Assembly: GCF_028737215.1 (NCBI RefSeq)
Contig: NZ_JAQZAM010000018.1
Location: 39,088 to 103,087, forward strand
Direction of reading: 5' to 3'
DNA: 64,000 bases
From: Actinomycetospora chibensis
Lineage (GTDB): Bacteria; Actinomycetota; Actinomycetes; Mycobacteriales; Pseudonocardiaceae
In this document: one piece after another, positions 49,167 to 59,562 of the stretch
How positions within the stretch are numbered: position 1 is the first letter of the stretch
Layout of the letters: each line of letters opens with the position of its first letter
Translations under genes and position numbers: made by a program
Notes under the pieces: model-generated
The model's database searches: none
The model's input: the letters and a program-made list of their open reading frames with translations, nothing else
Told to the model about the DNA's origin: nothing

Positions 49167-49172
49167 TAGGCT
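49167..49172 (+). promoter_or_regulatory. Candidate -10 for leaderless M20 peptidase mRNA
   Basis: TAGGCT ends six bases before ATG 49179, and no ribosome site lies between, suggesting a leaderless transcript. Confidence 0.35.
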
Positions 49173-49178
49173 CACGGC

Positions 49179-50558
49179 ATGTCGTCCCCGCCGTCCGAGC
49201 CCCCTGCCGACCTGCGCGCCGCGGTGGACGCGGTGCTCCCCGACGCCCGCGCCGACCTCGAGGCGCTGGTGCGCATCCCGAGCATCTGGGCCGACCCGGC
49301 TCACGCCGAGGACACCCGGCGCTCGGCCGACGCGGTCGCCACCCTCGCGCGGGGGGCCGGGGCGCAGCACGTCGACGTCCTCGCCGCCGAGGGAGGCGCG
49401 CCCGCCGTCGTCGCGCACTGGCCCGCCCCTGACGGCGCTCCGACCGTGATGCTCTACGCGCACCACGACGTCCAGCCCACCGGCGGTGACGAGCTGTGGA
49501 CCACGGCGCCGTTCGAGCCCCACGAGCGCGACGGCCGCCTGTACGGGCGCGGGGCCGCCGACGACAAGGCCGGCGTGATGACCCACCTCGCCACCCTGCG
49601 GGCCTTCGACGGCAGGCCACCGGTGGGCGTGCTGCTGTTCGTCGAGGGCGAGGAGGAGTCCGGGTCGCCGACGCTGCCCGCGCTGCTCGCCGAGCACCGC
49701 GACTCCCTCGCGGCCGACGTCATCGTGATCGCCGACGCCGCCAACCCCGCCGTCGACGTCCCCGCGCTCACCACGAGCCTGCGCGGCCTGGCGAACATCG
49801 TGGTCGAGGTCTCGATGCTCGAGCGCGCGGTGCACTCCGGGATGTTCGGCGGCCCCGCGGGGGACGCCCTGACCGCCCTGTGCCGCCTGCTCGCGACGCT
49901 GCACGACGACAAGGGTGAGGTCGCGGTCGCGGGTCTGACGGTCGGCTCCTCAGCCACACCCGATCCGGAGGCGCCCGACGTCGAGGACGACATCTTCCGT
50001 GGCGACGCCGGTCTGCTCGACGGCGTCGAGCTGCTCGGCACCGGGACGATCACCGAGCGCCTCGCCCACAAGCCGGCGATCGCCGTGCTCGGCATCGACG
50101 CGCCGGCCGTGGACGGGTCGGCGAACATCCTGCTGCCGCGCGCCCGTGCGATGGTCAGCGTCCGGCTCGCGCCCGGCGACGAGAGCGGGCGCGCGGTCGA
50201 GGCCGTCACCGAGCACCTGCGGCGCCACGTCCCCTGGGGCGCGCACCTCGACGTCACGACGCGGGCGACCGGCGAGCCGTTCGCACTCGAGGCCACCGGC
50301 GACGTCTACGATCTCGCCCGCGAGGCGCTGTCCGCCGCGTTCGGCCACGGCACGGTCGAGATGGGCATGGGCGGCACGATCCCGTTCATCGCCGAGTTCG
50401 CGCGGACGTTCCCCGGCGCGGCGGTGCTGGTCACCGGCGTCGGCGACCCGGCCAGCCGCTGGCACGGCGTCGACGAGAGCCTCGACCTGGGGATGTTCGG
50501 GCGCTGTGTCCTCGCGGAGGCGATGCTGCTGCGCTCCCTCGCTCCCGGCGAGCGCTGA
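49179..50558 (+). CDS. M20-family metallodipeptidase
   Basis: A 459-residue zinc peptidase. The metal sites are visible as MLYAHHDVQPTG, GRGAADDKAGVMTHL and FVEGEEESGSP. The internal dimerisation domain holds the conserved His in ERAVHSGMFGG. MGMGGTIPFIAEF is the C-terminal signature. It resembles CNDP-like dipeptidases. Confidence 0.93.
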   Translation: MSSPPSEPPADLRAAVDAVLPDARADLEALVRIPSIWADPAHAEDTRRSADAVATLARGAGAQHVDVLAAEGGAPAVVAHWPAPDGAPTVMLYAHHDVQPTGGDELWTTAPFEPHERDGRLYGRGAADDKAGVMTHLATLRAFDGRPPVGVLLFVEGEEESGSPTLPALLAEHRDSLAADVIVIADAANPAVDVPALTTSLRGLANIVVEVSMLERAVHSGMFGGPAGDALTALCRLLATLHDDKGEVAVAGLTVGSSATPDPEAPDVEDDIFRGDAGLLDGVELLGTGTITERLAHKPAIAVLGIDAPAVDGSANILLPRARAMVSVRLAPGDESGRAVEAVTEHLRRHVPWGAHLDVTTRATGEPFALEATGDVYDLAREALSAAFGHGTVEMGMGGTIPFIAEFARTFPGAAVLVTGVGDPASRWHGVDESLDLGMFGRCVLAEAMLLRSLAPGER

Positions 50559-50570
50559 GCGACGCGCGGG

Positions 50571-51761
50571 TCAGCCGGCGGGCGTGACGACGCCGGTGAC
50601 GGGGCCCAGCGCGATCGTCCGACCGCCGGGTCCCGGGGCTCGGGCGGTGATGGTGACCTCGTCCCCGTCGGCGAGGAAGCTGCGCCGGCTCCCGTCGGGG
50701 AGCGTGAGAGGCTCGCGGCCGCCCCAGCTCAGCTCGAGCAGTGACCCGTACTCGTCGCGCCCCGGGCCACTGACCGTCCCGCTGGCGACGAGGTCTCCGG
50801 GTCGCGTCGGTGCGCCGTTGGACGTCAGGTGGGCGAGCTGCTGGGCGGCGGTCCAGTAGGTGGTCCGGAACGGCGGACGGGAGATCACGTGCCCGTTGAG
50901 ACGGACCTCGAGGGCGAGGTCCAGGGCGGCGTCCCCGGGGTCGACGAGGTGGGGCAGCAGCGGCACGTCCCGCGGGGGCGGGGCGACGCGCGCGTGCTCG
51001 AGCGCGGCCCAGGGCACCACCCACGCCGAGATCGACGTCGCGAACGACTTGCCGAGGAACGGGCCCAGGGGCACGTACTCCCAGGCCTGCACGTCGCGGG
51101 CGGACCAGTCGTTGACCAGCACCACCCCGAAGAGGTGGTCGGCGGCCTCGCCGACCGGGATCGGCTCCCCGAGCCCGCTGTGCCCGCCGACCACGAACCC
51201 GACCTCGGCCTCGATGTCGAGGCGCTCGGTCGGCCCGAACGTCGGGGGCCCGTCGTCGCTCCGACGCTGCCCGTTCGGCCGGCGGACCGGCGTCCCCGAG
51301 ACGACGACCGACCCGGCCCGCCCGTGGTAGGCGACGGGCAGGTGCTTCCAGTTCGGCGCCAGGGGCGGCGACCCGGGGCGCAGGATCCGTCCGACGTTCG
51401 CGGCGTGGTGCTCGCTCGCGTAGAAGTCGACGTAGTCGCCGACCGTGAAGGGCAGGTGCATCGTCACCGCGTCGCGTCGGTGGCGCAGCGGTCGCGGCGA
51501 GCGGGCGGTCCGCCACCCGGGAGAGCCCAGCCAGCCGGTGAGGGCCTCGCGCACCCGATGCCACAGGGCCGGGCTCCCGGCGAGCAGCGGGTCGAGCGAG
51601 GGCACGTCGAGGACGTCGACCAGCGCCGACCCGTGGGCCGCGGCGAGGGCGCCGACGTCGATCACCTCGTCGCCGAGGGCCACGCCGAGCCGGCGGCCGT
51701 CGCCGGAGTCGAAGACGCCGTAGGGCAGGTTGTCGAGGCCCCAGCCGTCGTCCGTTGTCAC
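50571..51761 (-). CDS. fahA: Fumarylacetoacetase
   Basis: A 396-residue enzyme ending the homogentisate (tyrosine) pathway by splitting fumarylacetoacetate. DYVDFYASEHHAANVG, LPVAYHGRAGSVVVSG, the metal-binding EAEVGFVVG and LVNDWSARDVQAWEY are characteristic, and ASGTVSGPGRDEYGSLLE closes the fold. GTG 51761 overlaps the hmgA stop as GTGA. Confidence 0.95.
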   Translation of the reverse strand: MTTDDGWGLDNLPYGVFDSGDGRRLGVALGDEVIDVGALAAAHGSALVDVLDVPSLDPLLAGSPALWHRVREALTGWLGSPGWRTARSPRPLRHRRDAVTMHLPFTVGDYVDFYASEHHAANVGRILRPGSPPLAPNWKHLPVAYHGRAGSVVVSGTPVRRPNGQRRSDDGPPTFGPTERLDIEAEVGFVVGGHSGLGEPIPVGEAADHLFGVVLVNDWSARDVQAWEYVPLGPFLGKSFATSISAWVVPWAALEHARVAPPPRDVPLLPHLVDPGDAALDLALEVRLNGHVISRPPFRTTYWTAAQQLAHLTSNGAPTRPGDLVASGTVSGPGRDEYGSLLELSWGGREPLTLPDGSRRSFLADGDEVTITARAPGPGGRTIALGPVTGVVTPAG

Positions 51762-52963
51762 CGCGCCGGTCCGCGACCCGCCCAGGTCCAGGCGTAGCGC
51801 CCGTCGTCGGACGCGACCCCACCCTCGCCCAGCTCGAGGGGCCGGAACGTGTCGACCATGACCGCGAGCTCGTCGAACGACTCCGCACCGAGGGAGCGCT
51901 CGACGGCGCCCGGCTGCGGCCCGTGCGAATGGCCACCGGGGTGCAGGCTCACCGAGCCCTGCCCGATGCCCGAGCCCTTGCGGGCCTCGTAGTTGCCGCC
52001 GCAGTAGAACATGACCTCGTCGGAGTCGACGTTGGAGTGGTAGTAGGGCACCGGTACCGACAAGGGGTGGTAGTCGACCTTGCGGGGCACGAAGTTGCAG
52101 ATCACGAAGCCGGCTCCCTCGAAGACCTGGTGGACCGGCGGGGGCTGGTGCACCCGCCCGGTGATCGGCTCGAAGTCGGAGACGGGGAACGTGTACGGAT
52201 AGAGGCAGCCGTCCCAGCCGACGACGTCGAACGGGTGGGTCGGCACGACGTAGCGGGTGCCGGTGACGCCTCCGCGGGAGTCGCGGTGCTTCACCAGCAC
52301 CTCGACGTCCGCGTGGAGCTCGTCGGCGAGCAGCGGCCCGTCCGGCCCGTGGATGTCGCGCTCGCAGTAGGGCGCCGTCTCGAGGAACTGGCCGTAGCGC
52401 GACAGGTACCGGGCGGGCGGCGCGATGTGCGAGTTCGCCTCGATCACGTAGCAGCGCAGCGGCTCGTCGCCGCCCGGGAGCCAGCGGTGGGTGGTCGCGC
52501 GGGGGAGGAGCACGTAATCGCCGCCGACGACCGGGAGCGTGCCGAAAACGGTCTCCACCACGCCCTGCCCGGACTCGACGTAGACGCACTCGTCGCCGAC
52601 CGCGTTGCGGTAGAGCGGCGACGTCTCCCCGGCGACGACGTAGGAGATGCGGACGTCCGCGTTCCCGAGCACGAGCCGCCGGCTGGTCACGGGGTCGGCG
52701 GCCTTCCACTCCTGGCCGGGGAAGAGGCCGTGGAGGGCGAGGTGCCGCGGCAGCAGCGGCTGGTTCGTCGTCGTGGTGAGGTCGCCGGGGGTCCACGGGG
52801 TCGCGTCGACGATCGCCGAGGGGATCGCGAGGTGGTAGAGGATCGAGGAGTCCGAGCTGAAGCCCTCCTCGCCCATGACCTCCTCGGCGTGCAGGGCGCC
52901 GGAGGCGTCCCGGTGCTGGGTGTGGCGCTTGGGGGGCACGTTCCCGACCCGTCGGTAGTACAT
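51758..52963 (-). CDS. hmgA: Homogentisate 1,2-dioxygenase
   Basis: A 401-residue cupin dioxygenase, a little shorter than usual. ECVYVESGQGVVETVFG and GGDYVLLPRATTHRW form the first cupin. The iron site region is YYHSNVDSDEVMFYCGGNYEARKG with the later HPGGHSHGPQPGA. It opens homogentisate to maleylacetoacetate. No maleylacetoacetate isomerase or HPPD gene is in the window. It lies 12 nt after the P450 gene. Confidence 0.95.
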   Translation of the reverse strand: MYYRRVGNVPPKRHTQHRDASGALHAEEVMGEEGFSSDSSILYHLAIPSAIVDATPWTPGDLTTTTNQPLLPRHLALHGLFPGQEWKAADPVTSRRLVLGNADVRISYVVAGETSPLYRNAVGDECVYVESGQGVVETVFGTLPVVGGDYVLLPRATTHRWLPGGDEPLRCYVIEANSHIAPPARYLSRYGQFLETAPYCERDIHGPDGPLLADELHADVEVLVKHRDSRGGVTGTRYVVPTHPFDVVGWDGCLYPYTFPVSDFEPITGRVHQPPPVHQVFEGAGFVICNFVPRKVDYHPLSVPVPYYHSNVDSDEVMFYCGGNYEARKGSGIGQGSVSLHPGGHSHGPQPGAVERSLGAESFDELAVMVDTFRPLELGEGGVASDDGRYAWTWAGRGPAR

Positions 52964-52975
52964 GGCTCCTCCTGG

Positions 52976-54223
52976 TCACCAGCGCAGCGGCATGCGCGTC
53001 AGGCCGTTGATGAAGTTCGACGTCAGCCGCCGCGGGGCGCCGTCGAGCTCGACCTCGGGCAGCAGGTCGAGGAACGCGGTGAAGAACTCCCGCATCTGCA
53101 GGCGCGCGAACTGCGCGCCCAGACAGAGGTGCGGGCCCTGGCCGAACGCGAGGTGGTCGCAGGGGTCGCGGGCCACGTCGAAGCGGAACGGGTCGGCGAA
53201 GTGGCGTTCGTCGTGGTGCGCCGACACGTGGTAGACGACGACCTTGTCGCCCGCCGCGATCTCGACCCCGCGCAGCGTCGTGTCCCGCGCCGCCGTGCGG
53301 CGGAAGGTCAGCACCGGTGGGTGCCACCGCAGCATCTCCTCGAGCGCGCCCGGCAGCAGTGACCGCTCCTCGCGTAGGCGGCGGTACTGCTCGGGGTGCT
53401 CGACGAGCGCCAGGACGCCACCGGGCAGGGCGGAGCGCACGGTGTCGTTGCCGGCGATCGTGAGCAGGAAGAAGAACATCTGCAGCTCGGTGTCGTCGAG
53501 CGACTCCCCGTCGACCCGGGCCTCGACGAGCGCGGTCATGACGTCGTCGGCGGGGTGGCGCCGCTTGTGGTCGGCCAGCTCGCCCGCGTAGGCGAACATC
53601 TCGGCGAGCATCGCCGGCGACCGCGGGTTCACCGGCCGCCCGCGCTCGTCGCGGACGACCTGCGCGTGCTCGTCGTCCTGGTAGCCGATCACACGGTTGG
53701 TCCACTCGAGCAGCAGGTGCCGGTCGGACTCGGGGACGCCCATGAGCTCGGCGAGGTTGGCCAGCGGGAAGTCGTCGGTGACCTGGCGCGGCAGGTCGCA
53801 CGCCCCGGCGCCGGCCACGTCCGCCAGCAGGCCGCGGGCCCGGGCGGCGACGTCGTCGGTGAACCGCTCGAGGCGCCGCCGTGTGAACGCGGCCGTCACG
53901 AGCTTCCGGAGCCGCTGGTGCTCCGGCGGGTCCATGTTGAGGATCATGCGGCGGATGAACGGCAGGTCCTCGGGCTCGGGATCGCGGATCTGGGTCGCGC
54001 CCCGCGCCGAGCTGAAGATCTCCGGGGTGCGCAGGACGTACCGGACGTCGTCGTAGCGCGTCACGGCCCAGAAGCCGGGGCCCGAGGGCCAGTCGCCGAC
54101 GGCGTGCTCGTCCTGCCAGGCGACCGGCTGTTCGTCCCGCAGCCGCCGCAGCGCCTCGTGCGGCACCCCGCGGGCGAAGACGGCCGGGTCGAAGACGTCG
54201 TCCTCCGCACCCACGCGCGTCAT
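52976..54223 (-). CDS. Cytochrome P450
   Basis: A 415-residue soluble bacterial P450. The I-helix is [12 protein letters not shown] (about 254-264), ExxR is EEMLRW (E296, R299), and the heme loop is [15 protein letters not shown] with Cys367 as ligand. [19 protein letters not shown] is typical. ATG 54223 is used because upstream codons lie in the promoter shared with phosphoketolase. It heads the operon with hmgA and fahA; ferredoxin partner and substrate are unknown. Confidence 0.92.
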   Translation of the reverse strand: MTRVGAEDDVFDPAVFARGVPHEALRRLRDEQPVAWQDEHAVGDWPSGPGFWAVTRYDDVRYVLRTPEIFSSARGATQIRDPEPEDLPFIRRMILNMDPPEHQRLRKLVTAAFTRRRLERFTDDVAARARGLLADVAGAGACDLPRQVTDDFPLANLAELMGVPESDRHLLLEWTNRVIGYQDDEHAQVVRDERGRPVNPRSPAMLAEMFAYAGELADHKRRHPADDVMTALVEARVDGESLDDTELQMFFFLLTIAGNDTVRSALPGGVLALVEHPEQYRRLREERSLLPGALEEMLRWHPPVLTFRRTAARDTTLRGVEIAAGDKVVVYHVSAHHDERHFADPFRFDVARDPCDHLAFGQGPHLCLGAQFARLQMREFFTAFLDLLPEVELDGAPRRLTSNFINGLTRMPLRW

Positions 54224-54384
54224 CCCCGACCTCCCCGGTGAACGGTCTACCACGGGGACGACGCCTGCTACCAGGGACGCGGTCGGAGCCTCCTCATCGG
54301 CCCGGCCAGGGCCGTTCGGCGCTCGCCGGGGGCCGTCGCGGAGGGCTACGTTCCGGATCTGATCGCTCGACGCGAGGAGCACGG

Positions 54385-56721
54385 ATGCCCCAGCCGGCGA
54401 CCGCCGACGACCTGGCCCTGCTCGACGCGTACTGGAGGGCGGCGAACTACCTCTCGGTCGGGCAGATCTACCTGCTGGACAACCCGTTGCTCCGGGAACC
54501 GCTTCGTGCGGAGCACGTCAAGCCGCGGCTGCTGGGCCACTGGGGCACCACCCCGGGCCTCAACCTCCTCTACGCGCACATGAACCGGGCGATCCGGCAG
54601 CGCGACCTGAACGCGCTGTACGTGACCGGGCCCGGGCACGGCGGCCCGGGGCTCGTCGCGAACGCGTACCTGGAGGGCAGCTACAGCGAGGTCTACTCGA
54701 GCCTCGGCGAGGACGTCGACGGCATGCGGGGGCTGTTCCGGCAGTTCTCCTTCCCGGGCGGCATCCCCAGCCACGTCGCGCCGGAGACGCCGGGCTCGAT
54801 CCACGAGGGCGGCGAGCTCGGCTACGCGCTCGTGCACGCCTACGGCGCGGTGTTCGACAACCCGGACCTGCTGGCGCTGTGCGTGGTCGGCGACGGCGAG
54901 GCGGAGACCGGGCCGCTCGCCGCGAGCTGGCACTCGAACAAGTTCCTCGACCCGCGCCGCGACGGGGTCGTCCTGCCCGTGCTGCACCTCAACGGCTACA
55001 AGATCGCCAACCCGACGGTGCTCGCCCGCATCCCGGACGACGAGCTCGCGTCGTTGATGCGCGGCTACGGCCACACGCCGCACTTCGTCGTCGGCGACGA
55101 GCCGTCCGCCGTGCACCAGGAGTTGGCCGCGACCCTCGACACCGTCCTGGACGACATCGCCGCCATCAAGGCCGATCCGGGCTCCAAGCGCCCCGCCTGG
55201 CCGATGATCGTGCTGCGCACGCCCAAGGGCTGGACGGGGCCGAAGGAGGTCGACGGGAAGCAGGTCGAGGGCACCTTCCGCGCCCACCAGGTCCCGCTCG
55301 CCGGCACGCGGACCGACGCCGGGCACCGGGCCCAGCTCGAGGAGTGGATGCATAGCTACCGCCCCGAGGAGCTCTTCGACGCCGACGGTCGCCTCGTCCC
55401 CGAGCTCCGCGCGCTCGCGCCCGAAGGGACCCGGCGGATGAGCGCCAATCCGCACGCGAACGGCGGTCGCCTCCTGCGGGACCTCGCGATGCCGGACTTC
55501 CGGAACTACGCGGTCGAGGTCGAGAAGCCGGCCGCGTCGACGAGCGCGGCGACCGCCGTCCTGGGCGAGTTCGTGCGGGACGTCGTGGCCCGCAACGACG
55601 ACCGCTTCCGGCTCTTCGGTCCCGACGAGGTCGCGTCCAACCGCTTGCAGGCGGCGTTCGAGGTGACCGACCGGGCGTGGAACGCCACCGTGATCGACGG
55701 GGACGACCACCTCGCCCCGGGCGGTCGCGTGATGGAGATCCTTTCCGAGCACCTGTGCCAGGGCTGGCTCGAGGGCTACCTGCTGACCGGACGGCACGGC
55801 CTGTTCACCAGCTACGAGGCGTTCATCCACATCGTCGACTCGATGCTCAACCAGCACGCCAAGTGGCTCAAGACGACGCTCGGCATCCCGTGGCGCGCAC
55901 CGATCGCGTCACTGAACTACCTGCTGTCCTCGCACGTCTGGCGTCAGGACCACAACGGGTTCTCGCACCAGGACCCGGGCTTCCTGGACCATGTGATCAA
56001 CAAGAAGGCGGAGATCGTCCGGGTCTACCTCCCGCCGGACACCAACACGCTGCTGTCGGTGGGCGACCACTGCCTGCGCAGCAGGCACTACATCAACGTC
56101 ATCGTCGCGGGAAAGCAGCCGCAGCTCACCTACCTGACGATGGACCAGGCGATCGCCCACTGCATCCGGGGCGTCGGCATCTGGGAGTGGGCCGGGAACA
56201 CCGAGGGCGAGCCGGACGTCGTCCTCGCGTGCGCGGGCGACATCCCGACCCTGGAGACCCTCGCGGCGGCGAAGCTGCTGCGCGAGCACTGCCCGGAGCT
56301 CGAGGTGCGGGTGGTGAACGTGGTCGACCTGATGAGGCTGCAGCCCGCGAGCGAGCACCCGCACGGCATGTCGGAGAGGGACTTCGACGCGCTCTTCACC
56401 CCGGACAAGCCGGTGATCTTCGCCTTCCACGGCTACCCGTGGCTCATCCACCGGCTCACCTACTCCCGGAGCAACCACCACAACCTGCACGTCCGTGGCT
56501 ACAAGGAGGAGGGCACGACGACCACGCCCTTCGACATGGTGATGCTCAACGACCTGGACCGCTTCCACCTGGTCATGGACGTCATCGACCGGGTCCCGGC
56601 CCTCGGCAGCAACGCCGCGGTCCTCCGACAGCGCATGGAGGACGCCCGGCTCGCCGCCCGCCGCTACACCCGCGAGCACGGCGAGGACGACCCGGCGATC
56701 TCCGGGTGGACCTGGGAGTGA
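54385..56721 (+). CDS. xfp: Xylulose-5-phosphate/fructose-6-phosphate phosphoketolase
   Basis: A 778-residue ThDP enzyme of typical length. It shows [55 protein letters not shown] and the ThDP-binding [31 protein letters not shown] C-domain ([16 protein letters not shown]) is intact. It converts the sugar phosphate to acetyl phosphate. Starts at ATG 54385 behind GAGGAG and overlaps ackA by GTGA. Confidence 0.96.
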   Translation: MPQPATADDLALLDAYWRAANYLSVGQIYLLDNPLLREPLRAEHVKPRLLGHWGTTPGLNLLYAHMNRAIRQRDLNALYVTGPGHGGPGLVANAYLEGSYSEVYSSLGEDVDGMRGLFRQFSFPGGIPSHVAPETPGSIHEGGELGYALVHAYGAVFDNPDLLALCVVGDGEAETGPLAASWHSNKFLDPRRDGVVLPVLHLNGYKIANPTVLARIPDDELASLMRGYGHTPHFVVGDEPSAVHQELAATLDTVLDDIAAIKADPGSKRPAWPMIVLRTPKGWTGPKEVDGKQVEGTFRAHQVPLAGTRTDAGHRAQLEEWMHSYRPEELFDADGRLVPELRALAPEGTRRMSANPHANGGRLLRDLAMPDFRNYAVEVEKPAASTSAATAVLGEFVRDVVARNDDRFRLFGPDEVASNRLQAAFEVTDRAWNATVIDGDDHLAPGGRVMEILSEHLCQGWLEGYLLTGRHGLFTSYEAFIHIVDSMLNQHAKWLKTTLGIPWRAPIASLNYLLSSHVWRQDHNGFSHQDPGFLDHVINKKAEIVRVYLPPDTNTLLSVGDHCLRSRHYINVIVAGKQPQLTYLTMDQAIAHCIRGVGIWEWAGNTEGEPDVVLACAGDIPTLETLAAAKLLREHCPELEVRVVNVVDLMRLQPASEHPHGMSERDFDALFTPDKPVIFAFHGYPWLIHRLTYSRSNHHNLHVRGYKEEGTTTTPFDMVMLNDLDRFHLVMDVIDRVPALGSNAAVLRQRMEDARLAARRYTREHGEDDPAISGWTWE

Positions 56722-57809
56722 GCCGGGTCCTCGTCGTCAACGCCGGCTCGTCGAGCCTCAAGCTCCGCCTGCTCGGCGGGAACGACACCGTCGAGCAGGC
56801 GGCGGACGTCGAGGCGGGACCGGGCGGTGTGGCCGGCGACGACCTGACGTCCCTGCTCGAGGGCTGGGCGACGCCGGACGCGGTCGGCCACCGGGTCGTC
56901 CACGGCGGTACCCGCTTCACCCGGCCCACCGTGATCGACGCGCAGGTCCGGCACGCCCTGGAGGAGCTCGGCTCCCTCGCGCCGCTGCACCAGCCGAAGT
57001 CCCTCGCCGGGCTCGACGCCGTGTCCCGGCTGCTGCCGCACGTGCCTGCGGTGGCCTGCTTCGACACCGCCTTCCACGCCACGATCCCGGACGCCGCCGC
57101 GACCTACGCCGTCCCGGCGGAGTGGCGGGAGCGCTACGCGATCCGCCGGTACGGCTTCCACGGGCTCTCGCACGGCTACTGCGCCGGACGGGTGGCCGAG
57201 CTGACGGGGCGGACCGACCAGCGGGTGGTGACCTGCCACCTCGGCGCCGGGGCGTCCCTCGCCGCGGTCGTCGGCGGTCGCAGCGTCGACACGACCATGG
57301 GGTTCACCCCGCTCGAGGGCCTGGTCATGGCCACCCGCTCCGGGAGCGTCGACCCCGGCCTGGTCCTGTGGCTGGAGGAGCACGAGGGCCTCGCCCCGCA
57401 CGAGATCGCCACGACCCTGGAGACGCGGTCCGGGCTCTCCGCGCTCGCCGGGACGGCGGACATGCGCGAGATCGTCGCCGCGGTCGGGCGGGGCGAGCCG
57501 GACGCGACGCTCGCGCTCGACGTCTACCTGCACCGCCTCGTGGGCGGCATCGCCTCGATGGCCGCCGCGGCCGGCGGCCTCGACGTCCTGGCGTTCACCG
57601 GCGGGGTGGGGGAGAGAGCGCCCCTCGTGCGCCGTCGCGCCGCCGAGCGACTCGCCTTCCTCGGCGTGGAGATCGACGAGGCGAGGAACGACGCCGCCGA
57701 CGGCGACACCGACATCGGCGCCGGGGACGCCCCGGTGGCGTCGTTCGTGGTGGCCGCCCGCGAGGACCTGGCCATCGCCGCGGGGACCCGCGCCGCGCTC
57801 GTCGGCTGA
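56718..57809 (+). CDS. ackA: Acetate kinase
   Basis: A 363-residue acetokinase, about 35 residues shorter than usual. [30 protein letters not shown] and [13 protein letters not shown] are conserved. The usual HLGNGAS reads HLGAGAS, and the usual TRSGDLDPG reads TRSGSVDPG. Translational coupling to xfp indicates it turns phosphoketolase acetyl phosphate into acetate and ATP. No pta is nearby. Confidence 0.93.
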   Translation: MSRVLVVNAGSSSLKLRLLGGNDTVEQAADVEAGPGGVAGDDLTSLLEGWATPDAVGHRVVHGGTRFTRPTVIDAQVRHALEELGSLAPLHQPKSLAGLDAVSRLLPHVPAVACFDTAFHATIPDAAATYAVPAEWRERYAIRRYGFHGLSHGYCAGRVAELTGRTDQRVVTCHLGAGASLAAVVGGRSVDTTMGFTPLEGLVMATRSGSVDPGLVLWLEEHEGLAPHEIATTLETRSGLSALAGTADMREIVAAVGRGEPDATLALDVYLHRLVGGIASMAAAAGGLDVLAFTGGVGERAPLVRRRAAERLAFLGVEIDEARNDAADGDTDIGAGDAPVASFVVAAREDLAIAAGTRAALVG

Positions 57810-57892
57810 GCCTGCCCCCGGTGCGCGGACCGATCAGGTTTCCGCGCCGCGCCCGTCGGTACCTGTGAGATCGACCTACGGGAGGCTGCACG

Positions 57893-58477
57893 ATGCGCAC
57901 ACTGATCTTCGCCATGAACACGACACTGGACGGCTACATCGCCGCGCCCGGCGACGATCTCGGCTGGAGCGGGGGCGAGGGACCGGACTCGTCGGCGGGC
58001 GACGAGCTGTTCCAGTGGTGGTCCGACCGGGTCGGCGCGACGGGCCTGGCGCTGTACGGGCGCAAGCTGTGGGAGGAGATGAGCGCCCACTGGCCGACGG
58101 CCGACGAACAGCCGGGCGCCACACCGGCGGTGATCGAGTTCGCTGCCCGCTGGCGGGACATGCCGAAGGTGGTGTTCTCCTCGACGATCGACGAGGTCGA
58201 CGGGAACGCCCGCCTGGTCACCGGCGACGCGGTCGCCGAGATCACCCGGCTCAAGGCCGAGGACGGCGGACCCATGGACATCGCCGGCGCGACGCTCGCG
58301 GGGGCAGCCATGCGGGCCGGACTGATCGACGAGTACGCGATCGTCACCCATCCGGTCCTCGTGGGTGGCGGCACGCCGTTCTTCACGACCCTGGACCACT
58401 GGGTGAACCTCGACCTGGTCGAGACGCGGACGTTCCCCGGCGGCGTGCTGCTGACCCGGTACGAGCGGAGGAGATGA
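57893..58477 (+). CDS. DHFR-fold (RibD C-terminal-like) reductase
   Basis: A 194-residue protein of the YwjB/RibD_C family: LIFAMNTTLDGYIAAPGDDLGW, LYGRKLWEEM and IAGATLAGAAMRAGLIDEYAIVTHPVLVGGGTPFF. It binds NADPH in relatives. It ends against the convergent sigma factor gene with no gap. Confidence 0.88.
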   Translation: MRTLIFAMNTTLDGYIAAPGDDLGWSGGEGPDSSAGDELFQWWSDRVGATGLALYGRKLWEEMSAHWPTADEQPGATPAVIEFAARWRDMPKVVFSSTIDEVDGNARLVTGDAVAEITRLKAEDGGPMDIAGATLAGAAMRAGLIDEYAIVTHPVLVGGGTPFFTTLDHWVNLDLVETRTFPGGVLLTRYERRR

Positions 58478-59485
58478 TCACAGCGTCGGGGGCAGCTCCA
58501 ACCATGGCGTGTCGGTGGCGTCGAACCCGATGAGCTCGGCGATCCTCCCGTCGACGACGTGCAGGACCGCGAGGGCGAACAGCCGGTGGACCGGGTCGTC
58601 GGGGGTGCGGAGGTACAGCACGGCGGCAGGCATGCGGTTGACCATCGTGATGGTGCCGCGCCAGTCGTCGTGGCCACGCCGGAAGAGCCCGCCGGAGACC
58701 CAGCCGTCCACCGCGTCGTCGGCCGTCATGAGCACGGGGCCCACCTCGGGCAGCATCGCGAAGCGCAGGTCGTCGCGCAGCAGGGACGTCAGCCCGTCGA
58801 GGTCGTTGCGCTCGTGGGCGTCGATGTACGCCTTCACCACCGCGCGTTCGTCGTCCGACAGCTCGTGGGTGGCGGGGCTCCGCCAGTCGAGGCGGCGGTC
58901 GGGCAGCTGCTCGCGCATCGTGACGCGGGCCCGCTGCAGTGCGCTGGTCACCGAGGCGACGGTCAGTGCGAGGGCGTCGGCGGCCTTCGACGCCGGCCAG
59001 CCGAGGACGTCGCGCAGGATGAGCACCGCCCGCTGCCGCGGCGGCAGGTGCTGGACGGAGACGATGAACGCCAGCTCGATCGTCTCCCGCGCCACCACCG
59101 ATTCCTGCGGGTCCTCGGGGAGCATCCGGTCGGGGTACGGCTGCAGGTACAGCAGCTCGGAAGCGGGGTCCGGCAGCTCGGACGGCACGGGTGTGCGGTC
59201 GTTGCGCTTGTCCAGTAAGTCGAGGCAGGCGTTCGTCGCGATCCGGTACAGCCAGGTCCGCAGCGCGGCGTGGCCCTTGAACGACTCCCGCTTGTTCCAC
59301 GCTCGCAGGAACGTCTCCTGCGTCATGTCCTGGGCGTCGTCGTAGTTCGCGAGCATCCGGTAGCAGTGCACCTGCAGCTCCCGACGGTGGCGCTCCGTGA
59401 GGGAGGCGAACCGTGCCGCGTCGCCCGAGCGGACCGCCGCGAGGAACGTGGTCTCGTCGGCGTCCAGCGGGCCGGCGTCGGTCAT
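58478..59485 (-). CDS. ECF-type sigma-70 factor with SnoaL-like C-terminal domain
   Basis: A 335-residue factor of the SigG/SigX5-like type. Sigma2 (about 22-90) includes YRMLANYDDAQDMTQETFLRAWNK. Sigma4 (about 138-190) includes LPPRQRAVLILRDVLGWPASKAADALALTVASVTSALQRARV (quoted in part). The C-terminal SnoaL-like domain (about 205-335) replaces a separate anti-sigma factor in this class. Start at ATG 59485. Confidence 0.92.
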   Translation of the reverse strand: MTDAGPLDADETTFLAAVRSGDAARFASLTERHRRELQVHCYRMLANYDDAQDMTQETFLRAWNKRESFKGHAALRTWLYRIATNACLDLLDKRNDRTPVPSELPDPASELLYLQPYPDRMLPEDPQESVVARETIELAFIVSVQHLPPRQRAVLILRDVLGWPASKAADALALTVASVTSALQRARVTMREQLPDRRLDWRSPATHELSDDERAVVKAYIDAHERNDLDGLTSLLRDDLRFAMLPEVGPVLMTADDAVDGWVSGGLFRRGHDDWRGTITMVNRMPAAVLYLRTPDDPVHRLFALAVLHVVDGRIAELIGFDATDTPWLELPPTL

Positions 59486-59562
59486 GGTCGTCGATCCTTC
59501 CACCGGTGTGAGGGGCACCAGAACCGACGACGTGGCGGAGGATTCCTGATCGGTGACGCCGC

